This document shows, one piece after another, positions 1-14,823 of a stretch of 64,000 nucleotides of DNA; within the stretch, counting starts at the first letter, position 1; the number at the start of each line of letters is the position of its first letter. Location of the stretch: NCBI RefSeq assembly GCF_027580225.2, contig NC_073355.2, positions 16,869,501 to 16,933,500 of the forward strand, given 5' to 3'. The notes under the pieces are model-generated. The model was not told the origin of the DNA. It saw only the letters and a list, made by a program, of their open reading frames with translations, and made no database searches. Both the position numbers and the translations under genes were made by a program. Source of the DNA: Misgurnus anguillicaudatus. Taxonomy: Eukaryota; Chordata; Actinopteri; Cypriniformes; Cobitidae.

Positions 1-916
1 AACCTAGTTAATCATTGCAGTTGCGGGTTTTCAAAGAGGCCACACTCAAAAAAATTATTTTTTTCAATTCACTCAATTTTTTAAGGTAAGTGGTTGCAAT
101 CAATTTATTAAAGCTACATTTGAACAAAAAAGATTAGTAACGTAAAATAAAATACAAAACTTTTGTTTAAACGTAGCTTAAATAAATTTATTGCAAACAC
201 CTTAAAAAAAATTAATAAATTGAATGAATAATTTGTTTCAGTGCATGCATGACTCTGCAACAGGAACTGCAGCCTAATGTTAAACATGAGTATAAACTTG
301 CACAAAACATTAAAACAACAATGAAAATGGGAATGAAGCTATGTAATTAGAACTAATTTTTAGATAATACATTTCAAAACAAACATAGAAAAGCAAGAGG
401 CTATAATTATAAGAAAAAGACAGCATGAAAATGATAAAACACTGCTTTCAAAAGACATTCAAAATATATTTGAGAATAAACCCTGAGATTTTCAAGCCTA
501 GTTTGTTGTTTCTGTGTGTTGGAGCACACCAGTAGGTAGGTGGTGGTAAAGCTCCATGGTCCAATATGGTTTCCAATGTGCCAGCAAACAATTACGTGTT
601 AACATTTCATTTCAAATTGCATGTTAACATGTGACTTACGTAATAATGTGCTACATGTTAGTGTAAGTTTTACACGTTTTGACCCTGATGGCCTTCCATA
701 CGTTTTCAGCCGCTCACTCCCTCTCTCCACTGCAAGCAGAAAATCTCGCCGATCGATTTGCGCAAAACCACATGAACTTGAACACAACTTTCGTTTGTCA
801 TTGGTCACGTGATTTCTACGTTAACACCACGCGCTTTGAATCGAGCCTTTATCTGGAACGCCCATTTTCGCTCTATACAAACTCGGAACCCTCATCACTA
901 CCAACAACGATATTAC

Positions 917-1250
917 CTGAATTTGACAACCTTTCCAGCAACCTGCGTGGTTTCTTTTCAGGAACATCGTAACCGAGCCATTTTTCGGGATAAGGGTGTT
1001 CGTCTGTCGGCTTCCCGTCCGTAAAATGGTACGAACAAACATAAGGGCGCTTGGGCGGGCGCTTCAAGTTTAGCGCCTTCAGCCACTGCCTCAGGTGTTC
1101 CTCGTCTTTAGGTGGTGGGTGTAAATTGTAAGGCGCACCACAACACTCAGACCTCTCCACGTTGTGTTCGTAACATTGTTGGTGCAAAAGGTTTCTTCTC
1201 TTAATCCAGTTGTTATGACAGCCCCTAACTGAGCATGTAATACTCGACAT
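917..1250 (-). CDS. THAP-domain protein, first exon (gene B, unit 1)
   Basis: An ATG at 1250 opens a frame with a C2CH THAP-type zinc module. It starts with a Cys-x4-Cys pair (residues 6 and 11), continues with a long loop containing LRQWLKALNLKRPPKRPYVC, and ends in CSYHF. THAP domains bind DNA sequence-specifically, and many THAP proteins are transcription regulators or domesticated P-element-type transposase relatives. A good splice donor (CAG|GTAATA) follows codon 111. Without splicing the frame would continue to a stop at 873 (125 aa). I could not identify further exons between 1 and 916, so the C-terminus is unknown or off the window. It is a neighbour of THAP gene A on the same strand, and the unit 2 copy is broken. 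Confidence 0.72.
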
Positions 1251-2169
1251 ATTTGCTTTCTGGAATATGGTTAGTACTCGCTTAGCCAGAGGTAGAAGTT
1301 CCTCTCAGCCGGAAGTTAGATGACAAACTTGTGAATGCAATAGCGCCGCCTTTGTTGTGGTGAAAATTAAGGTGAATAGAATAACGTGATGGAGCTCGCA
1401 GTCATTTGCCAAAAGTTAATATTGAAAAATTTGTGGTTAATGAGGGATATATAAATTATTATTTTAAATTATTATTGTAAATTATAGGGATATATAAATT
1501 ACATATTTTCAGGCGGAAGGTATTTTCAGATCTGTATACACTTCCTTATCATTAAATGTGTCTCTTATTTTGATAAAAGACTTATAAATTGGGTCGTATG
1601 GTAAAAAGTGGTGTATTTCATAATTTGGAAAGTAATGAAGAATATATTAGGGTGTTATTTATTGTCTTAGTAAAATACCATATACACACAAAACAAAATG
1701 TACCCTTTGTAAACCAAATCTGTCACATTTTATGAATTATACAACAAAATCTATAATGTACTCAATTTTCTGTAAATCTTTATTTCTTCTTTTGAACATA
1801 TGTGATAAATAGCTCTTGTTAATGTGGCACTGAGCAAAATTAGATTTTTTTATTTATGACGTTATTTATAAAAATAAAGAGATGGAGCACCCTGAACAAT
1901 GCACTGAGCAGATACCACATGTTACCACCAGGTGTCAGTGCAGCGCAGGGGAATAAACTGTAGGTCTCCATGCATTTTAATAGGCCTTTGAAAAGTTGTC
2001 TCAATAAGATTATTTGTTTACGTTTTTAAGACGTAATGTATTTATGAATTAATTGTAGAAACACCATTGGTTTAAAAGAGCATTTGGCCATTTTGGTGCC
2101 ATTCATGAGTAGGTAGGTCTCTTTTCCTATGATGGCTTTTAATAAGCCGAAGTACCTCTAAAACTAAGG
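1251..2169. other. Intergenic, no gene seen
   Basis: AT-rich DNA with no convincing coding exon. After about 1,315 it has no counterpart in unit 2, where a different 300-bp stretch sits at 15,217-15,540. I see no complete inverted-repeat element here. Confidence 0.5.
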
Positions 2170-2405
2170 GGCAGTTTCCCGGACAGGGATTAGACTAGTC
2201 CTAGACTAAAATAAACGTAAGGGCTGTCCAAACTGAAAACCACTTGCACTGACATATCTTAAAATACATCAATGCCCTTTGTTTTGCCTCAAAAATGCAC
2301 ACAAGTAATGTTTTTAGTAAGGCATGTTTGTGAAAACCAGTTATATTTCCTAAATAAACTAAGGCTTAGTTCTGGCTTAAGCTAATCTTTGTCCAGGAAA
2401 CCACC
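2170..2405. mobile_element. Fold-back MITE, TTTCCCGGACAGG family
   Basis: The left end reads CAGTTTCCCGGACAGGGATTA and the right end carries the inverse (TAATCTTTGTCCAGGAAACC-like). Inner stretches (CTAGACTAAAATAAA and its inverse) also pair. There is no coding capacity. A partial relative lies at about 5,870-6,062. Confidence 0.7.
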
Positions 2406-2539
2406 CTCATGAGATGATTGTGTGTGTTGAAATATACAGTGTGCAACTTAAACTGTTTGCAGAAATGCCATTGAGTGAGAGTAGTATTTGATATGAGCAA
2501 TTGGCTATTGTGGAGACTCAGGTAAAGTTTTATATTAAA

Positions 2540-3125
2540 TGTATGCTTTGCAATAAAAGGAATAATTGTGATGATTCGTATTTTGATTTTGTATGCTTTT
2601 TTGGTATGCAAAACGAATAAAATGCGCACATCTGATTGGCACAAGGCTCAAAGTGGGTCCTTCAACCAGTAGCAAATCAACAAAAAAGCTATCAACTTTC
2701 CAATTCTACTTTTATGAGATATTAAACTGTAATCCTGTACATTTATTGAAAACATCCGTCCATAATTACCACTTCACATCACTTACGAGTTCGAAAATAA
2801 GGTGGATAGGGCTGGTCGAATCACAAGCACTAAATTTCACCAATCGACCACAATGGACAAGATCAGCAAAAGATACCCAAATAATATAATGCAGTATAAA
2901 GGAATGGAGTTAAATGTCCGATCTGTGCTCTGGGCTAAGAACGTGAAGGAAATGGCAAGACAAGCCTACACTACATATATGTCCCAAAGTCATCCAGATT
3001 TCAGCGTCAGCTCATGTGGCTTAGTGTTGCAACCTTGGAGCATCACCAGATGGGATAGTAAGATGTACCTGCTGTAGCAAAAAGGTGGTAACGATAAAGT
3101 GTCCCTACAAATACAGCAATAGCCT
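2540..3125. other. Duplicated block between THAP genes, coding status unclear
   Basis: This block is closely matched at 15,540-16,140. A plus-strand open frame (2802-3077, 91 codons) and an overlapping minus-strand frame (3178-2990) both survive in the duplicate. Because the whole block is conserved between units, retention of the frames is not evidence of selection. I do not recognise either translation. Confidence 0.35.
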
Positions 3126-4200
3126 TTAATGATGTACAAAAGATGAGCAGTTTTGTCTGGACATTTGCATTGAAGCATTCACACACATACTACCATCAAA
3201 GTCAACTTCACATGTTTGTGAGTGATATTTTTGCAGGAGGCTTTGCCAAAAGCACAAGACTTCTTTCTCTTGAGTGGGCACGGAGGTCCGGTTTTCCGGA
3301 GGTCACTCGGACATCAAGGCATGGAAAACAGTTATAATTGAATAACTTCTGTAAATGCATGATGGTGGGAAACCTGACAATCAATCAGTTAAGATGAAAT
3401 ATTCATACCTGGACAACGAACCATGCTGCATTCTGGTTTCAGGGTTTTAGAAGGAACACATAGATTTGATGCCATGATATGTCGTGATATATCTCTCCTC
3501 TTTTTCCTATTGTACCTAGAGTAAAAACAGCAGAAAAGTTATGCAAGAGAGAAAAACAAACTAAATAGAACAGAGGGGGAAACGCTAAATATTCTTACCT
3601 ATCCAACTTCGCTTGGAGGTTCTTGCTCCGTTTTGTGTGCAAAAATACAGAAGGCACAAAATCAGGACTTCTAGAGTCCATTGATACTTCACCTGCAAAT
3701 AAAACACACTCACACGTTTGTTTACTAGCCAAATCTAACGTCAGTTTATTAAACTTTAGCTGCATTTGATTATTATTTACATCGTACAGATAATCACTCA
3801 TGTAAACGAGGATTACAATGATGATGCCTCGTCTGCAAATAACACGCGCACGGGTTTGTTTACTTGCCAAATCCAACGCCTGCTCATGAAACTAGCAGCA
3901 TGTGGTCATCAGACTTCAGCTGCATTGATAAACTACACCGTACAGACAATCAATAATGTAAACCATGTTTTCTATTAAACTCAAGAGTAACTGTTATCTA
4001 GACGTACCTGATATAAAGTGGGCGCTGCAGACGCGAGCATTTTTTGTTCTGTCCTCGTCCAAATCAAAACGTTTAAGTGCCTGCAGCCACAGGCGCCGCC
4101 GGTTCTTCTGAAACGGATGTGATCCTTTCGGAATCCTATGAAACTTAAGCCCCTTGGTGGAATATCGATTAGAGCAACCGTGAACGCAACAACCAGTCAT
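3126..4200 (-). CDS. THAP-domain protein (gene A, unit 1)
   Basis: Exon 1 (4200-4008) starts at ATG 4200 and encodes a THAP C2CH module: GCCVHGCSN at the start, RRRLWLQALKR in the middle, VCSAHF at the end. Exon 2 (3692-3599) adds the closing SPDFVPSVF motif, which corresponds to the AVPTIF box of THAP domains. Exon 3 (3515-3409) is basic (RKKRR). All junctions are GT-AG and keep frame. A tentative last exon (about 3268-3126, containing EVLCFWQSLLQKYH) would give 178 aa; its acceptor is the weak point. Function is inferred only as DNA binding. The unit 2 copy is disrupted by a transposon and a frameshift. I do not recognise a specific orthologue. Confidence 0.68.
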
Positions 4201-4299
4201 TTTGATCTTCTTTTCTTCTTCTTTTGGTGTTTTATTGGCGGTTGGCAAACACATGTTGGGTGCATTACCGCCACCTACTGATTGGGAGTGTGAATCAGG

Positions 4300-5695
4300 A
4301 ACTGTGATCAGGAACTGTCTATCTTATATTCTTTTAAATAATCCTGTATCCTTTAAATACTGCACCAATAAGACCTTTATCACCTCCCTTTTTTCTTTCT
4401 CTTCAATAAGGCTAGATACCAAACTCTTTCTCTCATTAACATATTTAGGACACTTTATTACAAAATGCAATTTCCAACTGACTACAATGTTCACATTTTC
4501 CCCTTTGATGTCTGCCCATTCTATTCAGAGTTCCATTAAGTGCAGTGCGGCTAAATCTATCTTGATATTATGATTTCTGTACATCTGTTATTTCCTGTTG
4601 TTCTATATTTACCAACATTTCTTTGAATTCTATAATAACATTGTCCTGGGGCCTACTATAAAGCCGGTTTAGTTGGTAAACCAGGTAAGTTTAGGATTAG
4701 TTTGTGCAAATCCTGGGTTTTGGATAGCTATGAAAATAGCTTTTACCAACAAGGCCTGCACATTGGCAAACTTATCCTGTAACCCTGAGTACCATTTTCA
4801 TGGTACAGGCCCCTGATCTATCATCTTCCCATTGTTTTTGCCATCTACTGCCATGTTGTTTGATTATATATTTCATCTCACTCTTGCTATGTTTTATCTG
4901 TATATCTATATCTAATTTCTTTGTTGCTTCTTTTGCATACTCATCTGCCAACTCATTTCCTATTACACAAGCCGGCACCCAACAAATAATTTTTCCTTTA
5001 ATTTAAACTTTTACTCAACTTAATCACCAACCCCACTTTCGTAATGACTTCTGCCTTCCTTCCCTACTTTCCTTATTGGAATTACCACAGCTTCTTTCCA
5101 TTCTCTGGGAATTTGTCTATTATCCCACACTTTATTAAAAAACTCTAACAACTGACTTTTTGACGATTCACTGAGGCGATTTAACATTATGTAACATATT
5201 TGATCTTTTCCCAGTGCTGACCTTTTCGGACTTCTTAATGCATTATTTAACTCACTTTAGCAGGGAGATGTTGGTGGGAAGTGAAGAAGGAAAGTACAAT
5301 GGGAAGTGATTACTACCCAATTGATTTAGAAATAAGATATGATATAAATTAATATTTGGAAAGAAAGTTGGGTTTATAATAAGGCAGACTGGGTTAAATT
5401 TAGAGAAATAAGTGATGAAATGTTTGAATTAATTAATGTTGATAATGAAATAGAGATTAAATCAGAATATTAAGATGACAATAATTGAAGATGCAAATCA
5501 ATCAATTCAGAAAAGGAATGAGGAAAAGGAAGATAGTCCCATGGTGGAATGAAGAATGTGAAAAAGTAATTAAGGAAAGAAATAAAGTTTTTTAAATACT
5601 TAAGAGGACTTACAATATTGAAGTTTTAATCAAGTATAAAATGATACAAGCAAAGGTAAGAACTATTAAAACAGCAAAAAAATATTTTGTGTTTT
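4300..5695. mobile_element. LINE fragment with 5' inversion (unit 1)
   Basis: Minus strand, 5,235 down to about 4,300: pieces of a non-LTR reverse transcriptase (IPREWKEAVVIPIRK) and then an RNase H segment (GNELADEYAKEATKK, 4978-4772). Plus strand, 5,270-5,695: the upstream linker of the same kind of ORF2 (PWWNEECEKVIKERNK). So the 5' piece is flipped relative to the 3' piece and joined head to head near 5,250, as expected from twin priming. The reading frame is broken and part of the RT palm is deleted. The element predates the duplication, since unit 2 shares it. Confidence 0.75.
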
Positions 5696-6972
5696 CACGG
5701 GGGGACATGTCCAACCAAACTTGACCCATTCCATATAAAACTATAAAAAATATACAGTGAAAAATAGCAGTTCTTGCATTTTATTTAGCATTTTTTTATT
5801 TTTATATTATTAAGTTGATCTGATGGGTAAAAAAGCTGAGTTTTTAAGCTTTCAACAGATACCATATTGGACAGTTTCCCGGACAGTGCTTATAGTCCCA
5901 GACTAAAATGCATGTTTGAGCTGGCTTAATTAGTAAACACCTTGTACAGACATATCTTAACATATAACAGTGGTGCCATTGTTTTGTCTCAAGATGCACA
6001 GCAGTATTGTTTTTTGTAAGATTTGTTTGTAAAAACTACTTAAATGTCCTATTATAACTTGGTTATATTTTTACAGAATGTTCTTTACATTATGTAAGAA
6101 GATTTTATGTAGAAAACAGTGAATCACAAAACAATGACTTTAACTAGGTTTTCACAGACAGGGTCACACACATTTCTATGAGGACCTAATATCTGCTTCC
6201 TTTTTCTGTGGTTGAGGTTTATGCATTGTCTGTAATTTGACTGGCATTAAAATAAACTGAACGCGCACACACACAAACGCATACGGAAGTGGGTAGGTTT
6301 TGTTTGTTAACCATAGATATCTAGTATGAATCACCAGCAGTTAAAATCATTAAAAAATTAATGATGTTGTAGTGTTATAGGCCTTCTTCCAGTAAGATTT
6401 AATAGTGTTCTATTGCTTCATATCACAGCACATTACCAATAGAGACCAATAAAGTTTTGTATTACCATAACAAAGATTAATAAATGCTCTAAAATATATT
6501 TTGTATTGTTAATTTGTTAGCTAATGCATTAATGATAATGAATGTGGATTCATTGTAAAATGATACTAGAATTTTCATTCAAATATTCAAGTTCATGTTT
6601 GACAGATTTTTTAATCATAGATTGTTATATAAAATCAGAGAGAGAGCGCTTTACGTTTTGCATAGAGTTGGTTGTCTTTTGATATAACTCATTAAAATGA
6701 ATGTATTTTTTATTTACTAATATTGATTTATACTTTATTCACACCTCTGTTACTTGCAACTGTGTCACCCGTTCTGGAGAACATTTTATTTATTGCAGAA
6801 AAGTAATGACATCACACATAAAATGGTTTTAATCTGTATTGACCTGTATTGATTAAGTAAAATTAATACAGCCATAACATAACATGTATAAGGAAAGAAA
6901 AACATTTTATATAAATATTGAGTTACTGTATATTTGCATTGGTCCATAAACTCTATTATATTTTGTTCACAG
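5696..6972. other. Unit 1 remnant where RMI2 exon 1 is missing
   Basis: Up to about 6,110 this text has no match in unit 2 and includes a partial TTTCCCGGACAG-family MITE (5,870-6,062). From about 6,110 it matches unit 2 from 21,850, that is, the RMI2 intron just before exon 2. The unit 2 interval in between, holding the RMI2 promoter and exon 1, is absent. Confidence 0.7.
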
Positions 6973-7124
6973 GTAAATATGTAATGGTTATGGGGGTCAT
7001 TCAGTCTCATAGTCCAGAACCAGTGCTACGTGCTGTCAAGATGGCAGATCTTTCTGAAAACGCAACAATTCACAGGAAAAACTGGATCTATGAAGTGGAG
7101 GATCTTCAGCAAATTTTGCCATGA
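6973..7124 (+). pseudogene. rmi2: RMI2 exon 2 remnant (exon 1 lost)
   Basis: This is an intact copy of the last RMI2 exon, with its acceptor (TTCACAG) at 6,972 and TGA ending at 7,124. It encodes the C-terminal half of the OB fold ([19 protein letters not shown]) and ends in [10 protein letters not shown]. No exon 1 exists upstream in unit 1. Without exon 1 it cannot give the RMI2 protein, although the exon itself has no damage. It could still be spliced into another transcript. Confidence 0.88.
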
Positions 7125-7549
7125 ATCTTTTTTATGTTTGTGTATTTGTTTATTTAACTTATGAGAGTGTTAAACCACTAGTAGGGTTTTGTAAAGCAAA
7201 CAGATTGCAGAAACTATATGAAATATGCACCGTGTTTTATCTGGGAATGCGTGTATATGTAGTATTTGTTTTATTTCAAATCTGGTAACAGTATGAAGAT
7301 ATGCATTGAGCTTTGTAATAGTTACTCACTAATATGATATTTACCAAAAATCACTACACAAATACATAATTGAATAAATCACATTTTTTCAGTTTTTTTA
7401 TGAAATCACAGTCAACCTTTTTTTTACAGTGTATATATATATACTGTATGTATGTATGATAGTATATATGTATGATGTATGTTGGTATTACAGAAAATGC
7501 TAAAAGCAGCACACTGACAGAGGTGTTACATAACTGCTCAGCAAATGGT

Positions 7550-9778
<2,229 letters not shown>

Positions 9779-9903
9779 TGCCTTTGATGCTGTATTAGCA
9801 ATAGCACAACCATATAGCAACTTTGTGAAAAGTAATACAAAAATAACCATGGTTTTAATGTGGTAAAAAAGTGTTTTTGCTGTAAATGTTAACAGAAACT
9901 TAC

Positions 9904-10050
9904 TGTTTGTTGCAGTTTTCTTGTGAAGATGATCTCAAATTGATCAATGCGTTTCCTCCTTGGTTACGTACTTGCCTGATTTCCGTGACAGTGATGAATG
10001 TGTGGTTGGTCCGAGTTGTGTTATTAGTCAGTCTGTTTGACAGTCTAACT
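9904..10050 (-). promoter_or_regulatory. litaf: LITAF copy 1 noncoding first exon / promoter region
   Basis: A donor CAG|TAAGT-type site (GT at 9,903-9,902) closes an exon with no in-frame start. The same site is conserved at 25,400 in unit 2. The transcription start is not determinable by eye. The hAT element begins 147 bp upstream of the donor. Confidence 0.5.
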
Positions 10051-11842
10051 CAGTGGTTCTCAACCAGTGGGGCCCGCCCCCTTGGGGGGGCGCCGACACT
10101 ATCGCGGGGGGCGCGAGTGACTACAGGATTGGAGGCAAAAAATAAAATCTGAAAAAAAAATCATTTATTATCACTAAACTACTGTCATCAAAAGTTATCA
10201 TTTTGTATATACATAACTCCTGAAAAAAAATTAAAATGTGTTTGGACTGGTGAGCGCGAAAATACAGGTGATAAGCAGTATTAAACGAGTCATTGAATCT
10301 TTGACTCAACCGATTCGTTCTGAATCATTCAAACCACAATTGAGTGTTGCTGTGAGACGCGCTATGCTGTGATTTTTTGTTTGGATTCATCTATTTTCGC
10401 TGCTAAAATAGACCAAAACAGTCAATATTTCGTCTAAAATGTAAGTGATTTGAACTGTAAAACCCAAGTGTAGGCCTACTTCTTGTGAAGTTATTTACTA
10501 TGTTTGCTGTCTTGTAACAATATCGAAATATGACTGAAAAAAAACAAGATCATGGCTGTTTTCTTGGTTGTTTAACATCTAGATGCAATTGTTGTAACAA
10601 ACTTCAAGACTATTAAGTTTATTAATGACCAACTTCTAAAAAGAAAAAGTCTTTGTAAGGAATACGCACGCACGCAGCCACGCTCACACAAACATGTTTA
10701 AATACATTTATATTGTTAATTAATAACAATAAATTGTTGTTGTAACAGCAATATCTCCAAGTTTTGTTTTTCACTATAAAAATGCCATGATTTGACAATG
10801 CAAAGAGAGTACCGCCACCTTATCCCCCCATTTCAAGCACTGATTATAACGCAAACATAACTTTTTCTGTCAAAAGCGACAAATCCAGCGATTTTTACTG
10901 GTGTTTTTGAGACTTTTGTGGTGTTTGGAGACTCGAAAGCATGAATCACTCTGCAGTTAGACCTGCGAGTGCTGTGAGCCCCTCCCGTCCAAAACTCCCA
11001 GGGGGCCGCGTCAGTTTCTCAATGTACTGTAAATGTCGCCAAACCAGCTGCTGCCCTGACAGCCTAGTTAGACTAATTATTTGAATAAGAAATCATTTGT
11101 ATTGCGTATATTGTCGAACATGCCCATCCGCGTGTAGCCGGGGGGAGTATACTTGGAAAGCTGCAGTCAGAGCAGAGAGGAGACACACACCCCTCCACGT
11201 CCAGGCGTCAAATGAATCGCCGCCGTTCCCGTCCTTTACAACAAAACCCCAACAGTCTTTTTAAAGACTATCCCACATTTTTTTTTAAAGATTAGATCAA
11301 ATCTCAGCCCTAGCCAGTATTTTTTTTTTTAAACTGCTACACGAAAGACTACAATCGTTATGTATTGAAATAAAATCTGAATTGTCTGCCAAATAATTCT
11401 TTTGTTGGTTTTATTAAAGATTGTGCCTAAGTCCAGCTGATTAGCCCCTGTCCCCCGATACGTCTCTCAACATAGCCACACACACGAACACTTACATATT
11501 GCCTAAACTTAGGGCCTTTTTACACCTGGTCACTTCATGTGTTTTCTCTGATCGGATAGCTATCTGATTTGTTAAAACTGTTCCATTTACATTTGGCCAC
11601 ATAAATGCGTCTTGCCAAACGAATATGAATCCGATCTTTTACCCCTGCCCAAAATGCAAATACACTATTTATTATTCTGCCTTAAAAAACTTAAGATGAC
11701 GTTTACGCAACAATATGCAGCACTTACTGTATGTTGTACTGTATGTTGAGCATCTATCTATCTATCTATCGGTGTGAGGGGGGCCCGACAGCAATGAACC
11801 TGCTTTGGGGGGGCCCAGCTTGTAAAAGGTTGAGAACCCCTG
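10051..11842. mobile_element. hAT-type nonautonomous element (1.8 kb)
   Basis: Ends are CAGTGGTTCTCAACC and its inverse GGTTGAGAACCCCTG. The 8-bp target duplication GTCTAACT lies at 10,043-10,050 and 11,843-11,850. Unit 2 has the empty site (GTCTAAC near 25,516). No transposase frame is visible. Internal text includes a TTTTTACACCTGGTCAC motif and an ATCT microsatellite near 11,750. Confidence 0.9.
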
Positions 11843-13315
11843 GTCTAACTGATGACTATCCAAGCTCTACATAAATGCATCTTAATTCACATAAAAAAAC
11901 ATGAAGGACATGAAATCACCCAAACAAACACGCCCCTACCCCAATAGAGTCTGAACCTTTTTTTGATAGACCCCCCACACATACACAACCCAGGCAATGA
12001 TGTTGGTTAGTAGACACGCCCCTTACTGCTGATTGGCTACAAGTGTGTTTTAGTACTCGACCCGACTCCCTTTTCCAAACTGTTTTTCAAAAAACATGCA
12101 CACCAGCTTTAAGCGATAACATCATAAATTCAATATTCAAAACAGACAAAGTATCTTGTCAAATCTATTAACTGTATGGTAAAGAAGGGAATGGAGTCCA
12201 GGTAACTAAATTTTCTAAAAATAACTGTATTAACAACATGTAACACTGTAAAGGAAAAATACCTATATTTACAAGTAACATCTGGTCACAAAATAACTAC
12301 TTGTACTAGTTAAAGCAAAACCACAACAAAATAAAATATATCACCAGATGGTGGAACAGACCTACAAAGCAACACTTACTCATCCTCTACATCAGAAATG
12401 TAGCAACTGGGTGGTCAATAAGAGATGGATCCTCCTACTGTGTTGCTGCATCCCAGTGCAGGCGCATGTGCATAGTATTATCTGCACATTTGTCCACTAC
12501 ATCACTGACGCTCATCGATGCATCTGTGAAAATAATATAACCAAACATATTTTTGCATTAGTACTTAAAAAAAGCTTACACAGGTCTCAACATAAAGGAC
12601 TGCCGATGGCATGGGGCCAGCGCAAGATATAAAAGGGCCAGTAAACAGTATTGTCTGGCCCCGATTGGGCCAATGCTCTGCCCTCAGTCACTAATACATA
12701 TTTTCTGCATGTGACCGTTTGTACCCTTATGCAATGTTACATCGAGACGTGGTGTTGCGAACGTTAACTTCTCAGCAATGTAATGAGGTTTCTCCTACCT
12801 TATTGGTAGTTTTGGACACTGTTGCGTGAAATTTCCGAATTCAAGTTTACATTTAAGGGCTGTTTACACTTGGTATTAAGATGTGTTTTCGTCGATCGGA
12901 TCACAAGTGGACAAGAGAGATACATTCTGTTTACACCTGGTATTTAAATCCGTCTCTTTTGTCCACTTTTGACCGCTTCTGTCTTGATTCGTGTTGTTCA
13001 CTCATTTATAAATAAATCTCCTAAAATATCATCATTTTCTCCAGGTGTTTAATTTTATGCGCAAATGGCTTCAAATCAACAGAACATGATAATTATGTCT
13101 CTGTTTGGAGAAAAAAAATCTAATAAATAAGCATACACTTATTTATGCTTTATTTTATTTTAATTTTCTAATTTAATTTTTTCATTTTCTGTACAGCACT
13201 TTGATTCCACTTGAGGTGTTAAAAGTGCTTTATAAATAAAGTTGAGTACAGGAAATGTGTTTCACTTAAATACATAGAATGACAAAATTAATTCCTAGCC
13301 GAGCCTACTAATTCA
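11843..13315. other. Spacer between the duplication units
   Basis: To about 11,910 this still matches unit 2. The rest is private. It contains a fragment of a TTTACACTTGGTATTAAGATG-type repeat (about 12,855-12,980) but no supportable gene. The open frame at 12,348-12,632 has no recognisable domain. Confidence 0.5.
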
Positions 13316-13583
13316 GCCTAGTTAATCATTGCAGTTGCGGTTTATCAAAGAGGCCATGCATGACTCTGCAACAGGGAACTGCAGCCTAATGTTAAACATG
13401 AGCATGAACTTGCACAAAACATTAAAACTACAATGAAAAATGCGAATGAAGCTATGCATGTAAAATTTATTTTTAGATAATACATTTCAAAACAAACATA
13501 CAAAAGCAAGAGGCTATAAATATAAGGAAAAGACAGTGTGAAAATTATAAAACACATGTTAGTATACATTCTACATTAAAAAA

Positions 13584-13622
<39 letters not shown>

Positions 13623-13634
13623 CAACATACACAC

Positions 13635-14139
13635 TAGGGGTATGCATTGGCACTGCCCTCACAATTCAATTCGATTCTACAATGCATTGCGATGCATCAG
13701 AATTCTACTGTACACAACAAGGCAAATTTTTCATCAGTCAAGTAGTAAAGTCAAGTGCAGCTATTCTCAACAAAAACTGAAGCTTAGCAGCTTTAAGACA
13801 ATGACAATTATATGCCTGAGATGAGAATTTTACACACAGCATAAGTCTTGTCTAGTTTCCCCATTAACTTCGTAGAATCCGAAAGGTGCCCATACGTCCG
13901 CTTTCCATGGAAAAGGGTGCGTTTTTATTTACCCGTCTATCGCGTTCATCTCTCTCCGCCTCAGCCATCTTGATTGTTGTTGTTATGCCCCCAGAAGTAA
14001 TTGAAACTTCACAACTTTATTGTCCACTCGAGACCAGAAAATAAACAGTGACATAATCGATTATGGCACGTTGCTGCATCGATGCTGAATCGTGCATGCT
14101 CGCATTGCATCGCCGAATCGATTATTGTTGACACCCCTA
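13635..14139. mobile_element. hAT-type MITE (505 bp)
   Basis: Ends are TAGGGGTATGCATTG and, inverted at the right, TAGGGGTGTCAACAAT. Internal pieces rich in CATTGCGATGCAT and GATTCG also pair. The 8-bp target duplication ATACACAC lies at 13,627-13,634 and 14,140-14,147. It is absent from unit 1. A TAA microsatellite precedes it (about 13,590-13,620). Confidence 0.85.
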
Positions 14140-14823
14140 ATACACACACATTTAACCACCAGGGGAGCCCCCTGTCACCACAGCTAAAAAAATCCTAGAG
14201 GAAACACTTTTGTGTCAACTTCAAAAAAAATTGACACAGTTAAAGTGTATTTGAAAATATAGTTTGGAGAAATGTGTGCTATAGTTCAGTTTAAATAAAC
14301 CCATTAAATACAGTTACACTGTAGTTATATGTAGCTGTAGCCTACTAATGCTTTCAAAAGACATTCAAAATATATTTTGGAATAAATTCTGAGATTTTCA
14401 AGCCTAGTCTGTTGTTTCTGTGTGTTTGAGCAAAAGTGCCAGACCAGTAGGTGGTGGTAAAGCTCCATGGTCCAATATGGGTTCCAATGTGCCAGCAAAA
14501 AAAATTACGTGTTAACACTTAATTTCAAATTGCATGTTAACATGTGATTTACGTAATTGCATGTTTCATGTTAGTTTTACACGTTTTGACCCTAATGGCC
14601 TTCCATACGTCTTCTGCCCCTCACTCCCCCTCTCCACAGAAAACCTCGCCGATCGATCTGCGCATAGCCGCATGAACTTGAACACAACTTTCGTTTGTCA
14701 TTGGTCACGTGATTTCTACGTTAACGCCACAAGCTTTAAATCGAGCCTTTATCTGGCACGCCCATTTTCGCTCTATACAAACTCAGAATTCTCATGTAAC
14801 ATCACTACTAACAACCATATTAC

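Noticed and set aside
679..1024. Plus-strand frames overlapping THAP gene B
   Set aside because: Shadows of the THAP-coding strand and its upstream DNA; the minus frame carries the zinc ligands.
2593..3077. Plus-strand frames with duplicates at 15,480-16,075, suggesting a conserved gene
   Set aside because: The whole block is part of the segmental duplication, so conservation is uninformative. There is no recognisable domain or splice pattern, and the strand is opposite to the THAP genes.
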